Positions 6,188-12,969 of a stretch of 14,053 nt of DNA are shown in pieces (positions within the stretch are counted from its first letter, which is position 1; every line of letters starts with the position of its first letter). A program made the position numbers and the translations under genes. This stretch comes from CAZCAQ01 sp964563965. Its GTDB lineage: Bacteria; Patescibacteriota; WWE3; UBA101185; UBA10185. The stretch spans positions 1 to 14,053 of the forward strand of contig CAZLZI010000024.1 in the NCBI GenBank assembly GCA_964563965.1. Reading direction: 5' to 3'. The notes beneath the pieces are model-generated. The model saw nothing but the letters and a program-made list of their open reading frames with translations, did no database searches and had not been told where the DNA came from.

Positions 6188-7202
6188 GAAAAGATTATAC
6201 CAAATTAAAGTTATACTTATATGTACACTGTTACTTAGCACACTAGTCGTGAAGACACAAACCAGCCATGCTCAAGAAGTATTAGAAGTAAGTCCAAAAA
6301 GTAGCGCCTGTGGTCAAAAGCTTACTATCAAAGCAGGTATGCTAGATAAGGTGAAAGCATATACTTTAGCTGTTGAATGCAGTGATTTTGCCTGTACCAA
6401 TCCCCCTGGATTTAAACCGCTAGCATACCAGATTCCTTTAGGATCGGTATCCTATGTGAAAGATGAAAGCTTTAATATAAACTCCAAGTGCCCGACCGCC
6501 CAAGTAAAAGCTCCCGCTGGAGCATATACGGTAAAGTTGATTGAGGGAACTGCAAAAACCACCGTGGCAACTGAAAGTTTTGACTTAGAAGACAAAACAC
6601 CAACTGCATGTCAGCTAACAATTGATCCTGTTCTTGAAACTACCCAAAATACCAGTTATACCATTCAAGGCAAAGCTGGGTGTAAGTATAAAGTCAGCAT
6701 CATTAGCCCAACAGGTACAAGACAACTTATAGAAGAGATAACACTTCCGGGAGCCGGTACCTACAATGGGATACTTAATAAAACACTAATAACAACCAAA
6801 GGAAACTATAGTATTGCAGGAATTGCAGATCCCACATGTAAAGATTTATCTGTAGATGACAGGGAATGCTCAAGTGCAACTACCAAAGTTATAGATGGTA
6901 CCTGCACTTATTCGCCGCAGGACAAGAAGTTTAACTGTCAGCAATGTGCTAAAGGCAAACTATGTAGTGTTTCTGGAACCTGTGTTACAGACTCTGTAGG
7001 AAGTTGTATACCGCAAAAACCAACTGAACCCCAAACTGATGCGGATGATACAGATATAAGTAAAGTCAAAAACTCTAACACTAATATTTTCAGCAGACTA
7101 AGAACTGCAAGTACGTCATCTTTGATAGGCATTTTTATAGGTATGGCAATTTTTGGCTTTATGGGTTATAAAGTTCTAGCCTATAGATTACGAAAAGACT
7201 AA
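6186..7202 (+). CDS. Secreted, cysteine-rich, C-terminally anchored surface protein (338 aa)
   Basis: The family is not recognised. Residues 1-30 are a signal peptide (MKRLYQIK, a hydrophobic run, then SHAQ). The mature part looks beta-rich and may hold two Ig-like domains (about 31-140 and 141-240; for example GAYTVKLIEGTAKTTVATES and GNYSIAGIADPTC). Fourteen cysteines follow the signal peptide, with a dense cluster near residues 238-280 (FNCQQCAKGKLC) resembling a small disulfide-rich knot. An acidic linker precedes a C-terminal transmembrane helix (about 312-333) with a basic end (RLRKD). The start at 6186 is chosen over 6138 because it gives a clean signal peptide and an upstream AGGAGG. 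As first gene of the pilin-type operon it may be a surface or tip/adhesin component; that role is inference. Confidence 0.75.
   Translation: MKRLYQIKVILICTLLLSTLVVKTQTSHAQEVLEVSPKSSACGQKLTIKAGMLDKVKAYTLAVECSDFACTNPPGFKPLAYQIPLGSVSYVKDESFNINSKCPTAQVKAPAGAYTVKLIEGTAKTTVATESFDLEDKTPTACQLTIDPVLETTQNTSYTIQGKAGCKYKVSIISPTGTRQLIEEITLPGAGTYNGILNKTLITTKGNYSIAGIADPTCKDLSVDDRECSSATTKVIDGTCTYSPQDKKFNCQQCAKGKLCSVSGTCVTDSVGSCIPQKPTEPQTDADDTDISKVKNSNTNIFSRLRTASTSSLIGIFIGMAIFGFMGYKVLAYRLRKD
6194..6202 (-). promoter_or_regulatory. Extended -10 promoter of the SpoIID gene, lying inside the divergent gene
   Basis: TGG-TATAAT reads from 6202 to 6194 on the minus strand, six bases before the ATG at 6187. It is entirely within the first codons of the plus-strand gene starting at 6186. 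The -35 is weak (ATATAA at 17 bases). A leaderless mRNA is predicted. Confidence 0.6.
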
Positions 7203-7207
7203 ACTTT

Positions 7208-7573
7208 ATGAAAGTGACAAAACTATTATTTATAATACTGACGGTGCTTATGCTAGTACTACCTATAAGGGTGTATGCACAAGCAGAAGATCCTCAACCA
7301 TTTGAACCATTGCCAGGGCTGGATTATAAAGATTTTGGTGGATTCGATGAGCTTCTTGCTTCACTTCGAGGATTACTAGTGCCTCTTGGCTTTGTCTTGG
7401 CACTCATCTTGATCGTAAAATGTGGTTACCAGTTCATAACTAGTCAAGGTGACCCCTATAAACTAAAAGACGCTCAAGAATGCCTTACTTCTGCTATAAT
7501 TGGTCTAGTGGTAGTATTGCTCTCAGTGAGCATTCTAAACACATTAATTAATTCGACAATTACAAATCTTTAG
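7208..7573 (+). CDS. VirB2/TrbC-like pilin-type membrane protein 1 (121 aa)
   Basis: VirB2/TrbC-type proteins are small secreted pilin subunits with two hydrophobic helices that assemble into the pilus of type IV secretion systems. Here a signal peptide (residues 1-24, ending RVYA) is followed by a short acidic, proline-rich segment, helix one (about 55-78), a polar loop and helix two (about 94-116). The loop motif YQFITSQGDPYKLKDAQECL with its invariant Gly-Asp (81-82) is shared with the next three genes and resembles the small pilin-like conjugal transfer proteins common in reduced bacteria (Mbov_0395 type). The gene starts 5 bases after the upstream stop without a clear Shine-Dalgarno, suggesting reinitiation. 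Family assignment is by topology and motif, so moderate. Confidence 0.72.
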   Translation: MKVTKLLFIILTVLMLVLPIRVYAQAEDPQPFEPLPGLDYKDFGGFDELLASLRGLLVPLGFVLALILIVKCGYQFITSQGDPYKLKDAQECLTSAIIGLVVVLLSVSILNTLINSTITNL

Positions 7574-7582
7574 AAGGAGGTG
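7574..7582 (+). promoter_or_regulatory. Near-perfect Shine-Dalgarno site for pilin-type gene 2
   Basis: AAGGAGGTG (7574-7582) lies 8 bases before the ATG at 7591 and right after the stop of the preceding gene. It is the strongest ribosome binding site in the window and suggests that this is the most heavily translated pilin-type subunit. Confidence 0.85.
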
Positions 7583-7590
7583 TAGTAACA

Positions 7591-7944
7591 ATGAATTTAT
7601 TATCAATTTTAGTAGCACCGGTTTTGGCTCAAGACGTAGGGTCAGATAAAGTCATATTCGGCAATATAGCCGGTATTACAGACCTTAGAGGGCTTTTTAC
7701 CTTTATAACAAACGTCACCATAATTATCGGTGTGTCTTTGGTTGTTGTGTTCTTAATTCTTGCAGGTATTCAATACATAACAGCAAGAGGAGATGTCAAA
7801 CAAGCAGACGCAGCAAGACAGGCATTAACTAATGCAATTATCGGGTTTATAGTTGTTATTGCAGCAATAACAATAAGAACTGTCGTTCTTAAACTCGTAG
7901 GAATTGATGCAGGCGTGATCGATGACATCGCACCAACACCATAG
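7591..7944 (+). CDS. VirB2/TrbC-like pilin-type membrane protein 2 (117 aa), candidate major subunit
   Basis: Same architecture as its neighbour: a very short signal-like N-terminus (cleavage possible after PVLA, residue 13), helix one (about 40-63), loop motif IQYITARGDVKQADAARQAL with Gly-Asp at 67-68, and helix two (about 80-103), then a short acidic, Pro-ending tail. The family fit (VirB2/TrbC-like, Mbov_0395-type) is the best of the four because of the AxxAxxAL-TNAIIGFIVV segment. Two signs point to high expression: a near-consensus ribosome binding site in front and a hairpin terminator immediately behind. I infer it is the major subunit of the pilus or channel; no direct proof. Confidence 0.75.
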   Translation: MNLLSILVAPVLAQDVGSDKVIFGNIAGITDLRGLFTFITNVTIIIGVSLVVVFLILAGIQYITARGDVKQADAARQALTNAIIGFIVVIAAITIRTVVLKLVGIDAGVIDDIAPTP

Positions 7945-7961
7945 TTTTTATTGAGAAAATA

Positions 7962-7989
7962 CAACCCCACCAGTGTGGGGTTGGTTTTT
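7962..7989 (+). terminator. Intrinsic terminator or attenuator inside the pilin operon
   Basis: CAACCCCAC (7962-7970), loop CAGT, GTGGGGTTG (7975-7983): a perfect 9-bp GC-rich stem, followed by a short T run (7985-7989). The stem is by far the most GC-rich hairpin noticed in the window. The modest T run of five suggests partial termination, letting some transcripts continue into the next gene, whose ATG is only 4 bases beyond. Confidence 0.75.
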
Positions 7990-7993
7990 GTCC

Positions 7994-8344
7994 ATGAAAA
8001 TCGCACAAGCCGACCCATTTAAATACATTCCAGACGAAGACCCGACTACGGGTATTAGAACATTTAAAAATCTAAGCGAATGGGCTATTTATGCTATCAA
8101 CCTCTTTGCAATCATAACCTTTAGCGTCTCTTTAATAAGTATTATAGTGGCAGGTATTAAATACACCATGTCAAAAGGGGATGTTAAAGCCACTCAAATG
8201 GCACAACAAACGCTCATTTATTCAATTGGGGCCATGGTTGGAGTTTTATGCTCTTATGTCTTCTTCAGATCCCTGCTTGGAACGCTTAATTTCAGTGAAG
8301 GAACAGGGTCTATTATCGACTTTGTAGGAGGCTTTAGCGAATGA
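7994..8344 (+). CDS. VirB2/TrbC-like pilin-type membrane protein 3 (116 aa)
   Basis: Third member of the tandem family: helix one (about 32-57), loop motif IKYTMSKGDVKATQMAQQTL with Gly-Asp at 62-63, helix two (about 73-95), then a Gly/Ser-rich acidic tail. Unlike the others it has no full signal peptide: it starts MKIAQADPF, which looks like the end of one. An in-frame GTG at 7973 would add seven residues (VWGWFLS), but it lies in the terminator hairpin and still gives no normal signal, so the ATG at 7994 is preferred. No Shine-Dalgarno or promoter precedes it, so expression probably depends on read-through of the hairpin. It overlaps the next gene by ATGA. A minor or inner-membrane subunit is possible. 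Confidence 0.68.
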   Translation: MKIAQADPFKYIPDEDPTTGIRTFKNLSEWAIYAINLFAIITFSVSLISIIVAGIKYTMSKGDVKATQMAQQTLIYSIGAMVGVLCSYVFFRSLLGTLNFSEGTGSIIDFVGGFSE

Positions 8345-8820
8345 AAAACAGAAAAATACAGCTACTTATATTTATCTTTGTTGCTCTCATAGTAAGCCTA
8401 TCTCCTCTACGTGTAGCTTTTGCCGCCCCAACAGTAGGTTCAATCTGCTCTCAAATGAATAACAAAGATTATGTTGATAACCCACCGTTAGTTGGTCTGG
8501 TATGTGTACTTGTCAGGGTGTTTAATTACGGGATAGCAGCAGTCGGGGCTGTGTTTGTGTTCTATTTCATCTTTGCCATGTACAAATACGCAACCTCATG
8601 GGGGGATCCCAAAGGCATGCAAGCAGCACAAGGCACAATCACCAACGCTATTAAAGGTCTGGTTATCGTCATTGGAACAATCACCATATTTACCATTGGG
8701 GGAAATCTTCTAGGACTTAAAGGAGAATACACATCGTTCACGCAAAACATTAATCCGTTTAACATGCTTATGAATGCCATATGTAGTTTTCTTGGTGTTG
8801 CAGGCATTAAATGCGATTAA
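8341..8820 (+). CDS. VirB2/TrbC-like pilin-type membrane protein 4 (159 aa)
   Basis: The longest of the four paralogues. A clear signal peptide (residues 1-28, ending VAFA) is followed by a short region with two cysteines (36 and 55), helix one (about 63-83), loop motif YKYATSWGDPKGMQAAQGTI with Gly-Asp at 88-89, helix two (about 101-122), and a C-terminal extension of about 35 residues with Cys147 and Cys158. The four cysteines in the extracytoplasmic parts could form disulfides, as in the surface protein at the head of the operon. It begins in the stop of the preceding gene (ATGA, 8341-8344) and ends in a TTAA shared with the convergent gene's stop. The extension sets it apart from ordinary pilins, so a specialised subunit is likely. 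Confidence 0.7.
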   Translation: MKNRKIQLLIFIFVALIVSLSPLRVAFAAPTVGSICSQMNNKDYVDNPPLVGLVCVLVRVFNYGIAAVGAVFVFYFIFAMYKYATSWGDPKGMQAAQGTITNAIKGLVIVIGTITIFTIGGNLLGLKGEYTSFTQNINPFNMLMNAICSFLGVAGIKCD

Positions 8821-9323
8821 TAAACAAGAGTCGGTGCTGCATCAGGGGGAGTTACCAAGTACTGACTGTATACAAAAGGGGCTTTCAAGAAATTGCCTGT
8901 AAGTCCTTTAGCTGAAATCTCCATTTGAATAGCTTTATCGTATATCCATGCATCTTTTGGAAAGATTTGAAGCACATGCTTGCTTCCTTCTTTTAGTTTG
9001 AAACCTATGTTGTGATTAGGCACACTAGTGATAGCTACGCTTGAGGCATCTAGTGGTTCAGAAAACGTGATACTGATAACCATAAATGTTTCAAATGATT
9101 GCTTAGGTCCAGAAGCAGGATCCACTGAAACAACGCTAAGATACTTCCTTGAATCAACAATTTGTGGTGGGGTTACAACTTCATATGGGGTAGGTAAAAA
9201 TGGAGCATTCATCTTATCACTTAATAAAATAGATAAAGTTATCAAAGTAAGAATAGTTAAAATTACTACCGCCTGTGGGTAGGTATCATATATTTGTCTA
9301 AGTTTTGCAATGATATTATTCAT
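8817..9323 (-). CDS. Membrane-anchored Ig-like-domain protein (168 aa)
   Basis: A basic N-terminus is followed by one transmembrane helix (about residues 18-35) and a short Pro-rich linker (PFLPTPYEVVTPP). The rest (about 60-160) resembles a bacterial Ig-like domain of the SbsA/Big_5 type: VVSVDPASG, then a core strand with ISITFSEPLDASS, then further beta strands. Such domains are passive extracytoplasmic building blocks for binding or for surface structures. The gene starts two bases after the stop of the 1196-residue membrane protein (TAA-GT-ATG), so the two are almost certainly co-expressed and their products may interact. Its stop overlaps the convergent pilin-type gene's stop in TTAA (8817-8820). 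The precise function is unknown. Confidence 0.75.
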   Translation of the reverse strand: MNNIIAKLRQIYDTYPQAVVILTILTLITLSILLSDKMNAPFLPTPYEVVTPPQIVDSRKYLSVVSVDPASGPKQSFETFMVISITFSEPLDASSVAITSVPNHNIGFKLKEGSKHVLQIFPKDAWIYDKAIQMEISAKGLTGNFLKAPFVYSQYLVTPPDAAPTLVY

Positions 9324-9325
9324 AC

Positions 9326-12300
9326 TTAACTACCAGCACACATCCCGGTACTTTCCGGTGAAAGTATATTGCCGTCAATATCTTTTACCTCTAGGTGAAC
9401 GTGGGAGTTTGAACCCCAATCCCACACCGTACCAACACTGTCTCCTGGCATAAGTTTATCACCGGTACGGACAATTGTACCTAAGTGCACGTATCTGATT
9501 GTACGTACTAATTCATCAGCAGCATTAAAACCAGAGACATCAACCATAAACCCATTATATTGACCTAATGACTGCCCTATCTTCCAATAAGCAATGCCCG
9601 ACATGGATGGAGCACATACAGTAGTACCAGCACCACCCGTAGGAGTAATATCCCATGCTCTACCATAATAGTCAGTTGAAGTTGGCTTGCCTCGACAGTA
9701 GTTTTTTATACTATCCCCAGAATCATCAAGAGCAGCAGTCGGGCCTTTAGAAACACCCCATGTCCCACCGCCACCATTAGTGGGGATATTTATGCCACAC
9801 TGTGGGATACTAGCTGGCACACTATCCCAATAGTCATTCGAACCATGTCCTCCAGCCTCATTACCTGAGTAGGATCCGATTTCATTTTTAACACCGCCTG
9901 CAAAGATGCAGCCGTTAGCACAAGCGCCTGTAATAATAGGTCCTGGAGGGGCAGGGCCTGGAGTTATTCCAGCTTCCAAGTTGTTATAGCTATAAGGTTC
10001 AATAGGAGAGATATTTGAAATAAGAGAGCTCATAAAAATCATGGGTAATAAAAGAACCAAGCCTACAAATAAGAATATGTACATTATGTATTTAGTGGTA
10101 GCAACGAAGGCATCTTCAAACATTTGACCAATGAGATCAAAGCGTAATTTAATTAATGCCTTGCTAAAATCTGCAAATATTTTCCCGGTCTTAACACCAA
10201 CTCTATATATTAAATAACCCACAAATGGTGCTAAAGGCCCAGCTAAAGCAGAACCACCGGTCAAAAGTCCTCCAAAAAGTTTGCCCCCCATGCGCTCGAT
10301 TAAGGCAAGAAGTTTATTTGTTAACAACTGAATCACTTCCGCGCGAACAAAAAAAGCCTTACCAATTGGTATTTTGCCTATTTTAAATAAGCGAATGTAA
10401 TCTTGAATTAAATTTAGTCGTTGCGTTAATTTTTCTAACAAACCCACGGTGCCTCTGGTAAAACTTAACAAGGACGGGTTAACTGTTGGGCTATTTAATT
10501 GAAACCACTTAATTAATTCAAAAAGGTTATAAAAGTGATCATCTCTAAGCAAACCAGTAGCTGGATCAAAAAGATGAAGATTATTATTTATTTCAGGTTT
10601 CTGCAGAAACTTTTTGAAGCTTTGTAAACCCAAAAAGTATAGAGGAGCTGCGCTGTTATTTTCCGAAAGAGGCAGCCCTGCAAACCAACTGGCAAACTCT
10701 GTTGCATCCTTCGCATTTAGTAATAAATAGATAAGAGCTTGTTGATCGGTTGGTGCTGTTAAACCTTTTGCAACGAAATCAGCCTTTACCTTAGCAATCA
10801 AGGCAATAACAGGTAAAGGGGTAGCTCCAGGTGTTTTCTGCAAAAACGCATCAAAGTTTTTTGAGTCCCGCGCAAGCAGTGAAGCAAAATCCAATGCTTG
10901 AGACAAGTGAACACCTCCCGGAGTCTTTATTGAAATAGCGCCGGTAGCTCCAATTATCGTTCCTGCGCTTAAATTGATTGATAATATATTCGCTGTCCAT
11001 CCTTTTTTATGCATCCAATACGTAACTCGATTTCCTAAGTAATATAGATTAGTCGGTCTAAGGGTACTGCTACCGTTAAAGTAATTTAAATAAGGGTCAA
11101 ATGTATCATTATCTACTAGCAACCCAAAATATTGATTCTTTTTAAACCAATTGATAGCAATTATTCTAGGGGCTGCAAGAGGTGTCCAACGTAAAATTTT
11201 TGATCTTACTAGATTAGGAAATAATTTACCGTCTTCCGCAGCATTAACTTTATCTCTAAAGTGTTCGATATTGTACTTTGCCATATAGGGGATAACATGT
11301 GCAATAGCCCTAAAGCTTAACTTCATATCAGTTGGGTTTCTCACTGCCAGTTGTCCAATTAATCCCCGATCATTACCTTGCTGCGGAATAAGGTACTTAT
11401 TAAGCATAAAGTGCAAGTACTTTGAATGTCCCCCTAAAGTAAAGACATCGTTACCGCCCATACCACCTCCCCAAGTATTTAGAATATTAACATCAGTTTT
11501 CTTACCAGTTTGAAAAACCTGTAGTTCAGTTCTAACTCTCTTTAACGATTCGAAATTACCTGCACGAACATCCCAACGTACTTGTTCGTATGCTTTTTTA
11601 AGCGCGTCCTCACTCCCATAATTCCCAATTATAGTCTTGAGTGATTTGTCTGCCTCTTTTATGGCATTCTCAAAATCACTTGCACTCTTTCGATGTATGG
11701 CAGCAAGAACTGGGTCTGTAGGAACATTAGTAGCATAGTGATCCCGAATTTTCTGAATTTGACTAGAAGCACTAGTAATTAAAATGCCTTGGATACGCAA
11801 TCTTTCTAATAAAGCTATAGTATCTGTGTCCACATACTTACTAGGGGTCTGTTCCATATGCAAAATGCTTGTGATTGTTCCTTGTGTTAAACCCAACAGA
11901 GTTCCATTGGCTGAAAAAAGTTTTTCAGCGAGATTAGCATGAAGTTTATATTCCTCATACTCTTGCCTTAGTCGAGCTTGAGAAATACTTAAAGCAGAGG
12001 CAGTGGAAGAAAACAATGCATCCTGTTCTGTAGCAGAAAGAGAATCGAATTCAGTTACTACAGCTTTAAAGAGAGGGGTAAGTAATTTGCGGGTAGTACT
12101 TTCGCGCTTACTTCCGATCTTAACAACACGATGGGCCTCAACAAATTTGGATGCAAGATCGGCACCAACATCTAGGGGACGTTGCGCCTCTGCATACTCG
12201 AACCTATCATCAGTTCCACCAGAAGCTAAGCCAAGATGAGCTGGTGGAGGTACCACATTTGTAAGCTGAGCAGGTGCTACCTTTTTCTCTAAACTAATCA

Positions 12301-12916
12301 CCCCAAGTCCTGTAAGTGCTAAGTCAAAGGCTGCAGGAGTACCGCCCACATGAGCTATTTTACCCATTAACCTATCTCTGTAAGAATCTACGTATGCTTG
12401 TCTAAGTCTGGTTCTTGGGGCACCTCCCCTACTTCCTAGAAGGGATTCCATCATAAGATCATCGTAGGCTGCCTCATACCCTTCTTGTAAACTGAACACA
12501 CTGTCCTTAATGCGCAACGCCTGGTTCTTAGACCAACCACCCGGATCTTTTATTATGTGTAAAGGATTTACATCATATATGATATCGGTAGCTTTTGGAA
12601 AAGCCGTCTCGTCAGTAAGATCTCTAACTACAGCACTAGATTCTACATAATTCTGTCCTGTACTACCCGCTATAGTAAATATGCCCAACCAATCTTTTTT
12701 TATCTGGTCCCAGACCGTCAATGGCAAAAGTATAGTACCCGCTCTTATTTCTTTTTCGATGTGATCAATGAATTTTTCCATATCCTCCATCGAGTTAGTA
12801 AACTCAACTGGAGGGACCGGAGGTATGAATGGTTTACCACCACCAATACCACGCCCTGGATAGTACCCTGACTGCTCATCACCTTGTTTGTAGCCTGCGT
12901 AACCTATACCAACCAT
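9326..12916 (-). CDS. Giant membrane protein with C-terminal M23-like (LytM) domain (1196 aa)
   Basis: Residues 1-45 are Gly/Pro-rich with no signal peptide; about 45-870 are a long, mostly helical region I do not recognise. About 876-920 is a Gly-rich hydrophobic stretch and 943-968 a strong transmembrane helix. After it come a Gly/Pro linker and an M23-like domain (about 1060-1196) with WDIT (Asp1089), YVHLGTIVRTGDKLMPGDSVG and SHVHLEV (His1172, His1174). M23 enzymes cut peptidoglycan cross-links with zinc bound by HxxxD and HxH. Here the first His is replaced: the residue four before Asp1089 is Gly, so activity is doubtful. In type IV secretion clusters, wall-degrading domains are often fused to large membrane components, which fits the pilin and VirB6-like neighbours. 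Its ATG lies six bases after a -10 box. The role in the apparatus is inference. Confidence 0.8.
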   Translation of the reverse strand: MVGIGYAGYKQGDEQSGYYPGRGIGGGKPFIPPVPPVEFTNSMEDMEKFIDHIEKEIRAGTILLPLTVWDQIKKDWLGIFTIAGSTGQNYVESSAVVRDLTDETAFPKATDIIYDVNPLHIIKDPGGWSKNQALRIKDSVFSLQEGYEAAYDDLMMESLLGSRGGAPRTRLRQAYVDSYRDRLMGKIAHVGGTPAAFDLALTGLGVISLEKKVAPAQLTNVVPPPAHLGLASGGTDDRFEYAEAQRPLDVGADLASKFVEAHRVVKIGSKRESTTRKLLTPLFKAVVTEFDSLSATEQDALFSSTASALSISQARLRQEYEEYKLHANLAEKLFSANGTLLGLTQGTITSILHMEQTPSKYVDTDTIALLERLRIQGILITSASSQIQKIRDHYATNVPTDPVLAAIHRKSASDFENAIKEADKSLKTIIGNYGSEDALKKAYEQVRWDVRAGNFESLKRVRTELQVFQTGKKTDVNILNTWGGGMGGNDVFTLGGHSKYLHFMLNKYLIPQQGNDRGLIGQLAVRNPTDMKLSFRAIAHVIPYMAKYNIEHFRDKVNAAEDGKLFPNLVRSKILRWTPLAAPRIIAINWFKKNQYFGLLVDNDTFDPYLNYFNGSSTLRPTNLYYLGNRVTYWMHKKGWTANILSINLSAGTIIGATGAISIKTPGGVHLSQALDFASLLARDSKNFDAFLQKTPGATPLPVIALIAKVKADFVAKGLTAPTDQQALIYLLLNAKDATEFASWFAGLPLSENNSAAPLYFLGLQSFKKFLQKPEINNNLHLFDPATGLLRDDHFYNLFELIKWFQLNSPTVNPSLLSFTRGTVGLLEKLTQRLNLIQDYIRLFKIGKIPIGKAFFVRAEVIQLLTNKLLALIERMGGKLFGGLLTGGSALAGPLAPFVGYLIYRVGVKTGKIFADFSKALIKLRFDLIGQMFEDAFVATTKYIMYIFLFVGLVLLLPMIFMSSLISNISPIEPYSYNNLEAGITPGPAPPGPIITGACANGCIFAGGVKNEIGSYSGNEAGGHGSNDYWDSVPASIPQCGINIPTNGGGGTWGVSKGPTAALDDSGDSIKNYCRGKPTSTDYYGRAWDITPTGGAGTTVCAPSMSGIAYWKIGQSLGQYNGFMVDVSGFNAADELVRTIRYVHLGTIVRTGDKLMPGDSVGTVWDWGSNSHVHLEVKDIDGNILSPESTGMCAGS

Positions 12917-12922
12917 AGCATT

Positions 12923-12951
12923 ATTTTATATTTTTGATAGAATTGTTTAAA
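12923..12951 (-). promoter_or_regulatory. Promoter of the M23-like gene, predicted leaderless
   Basis: On the minus strand TTTAAA (12951-12946), a 17-base spacer and TAAAAT (12928-12923), followed by six bases and then the ATG at 12916. No Shine-Dalgarno is present. The -35 lies within the palindrome GTTTAAAC (12945-12952). Confidence 0.55.
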
Positions 12952-12961
12952 CAAGTACTTT
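12934..12961 (+). promoter_or_regulatory. Weak candidate promoter of the VirB6-like gene
   Basis: TTGATA (12934-12939, five of six matches), a 16-base spacer and a poor -10 TACTTT (12956-12961). The predicted start near 12968 would leave a leader of about two bases before the ATG at 12970. An alternative -10 is TAGAAT (12938-12943) without a good -35. No Shine-Dalgarno precedes the ATG under either option. Confidence 0.35.
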
Positions 12962-12969
12962 TCATCGCT

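Noticed and set aside
7973..7993. GTG start at 7973 for pilin-type gene 3
   Set aside because: It lies in the terminator hairpin with no ribosome binding site; the extra residues do not form a normal signal peptide. Kept only as a possibility.
12003..12239. Plus-strand 78-codon frame inside the M23-like gene
   Set aside because: Ser/Arg-rich antisense shadow of a long, well-supported gene, with no promoter or Shine-Dalgarno.
9326..12916. Phage tape-measure protein as an explanation for the 1196-aa protein
   Set aside because: Tape-measure proteins can be long and end in M23 domains, but there are no phage structural genes nearby, and the neighbours are pilin-type and VirB6-like.
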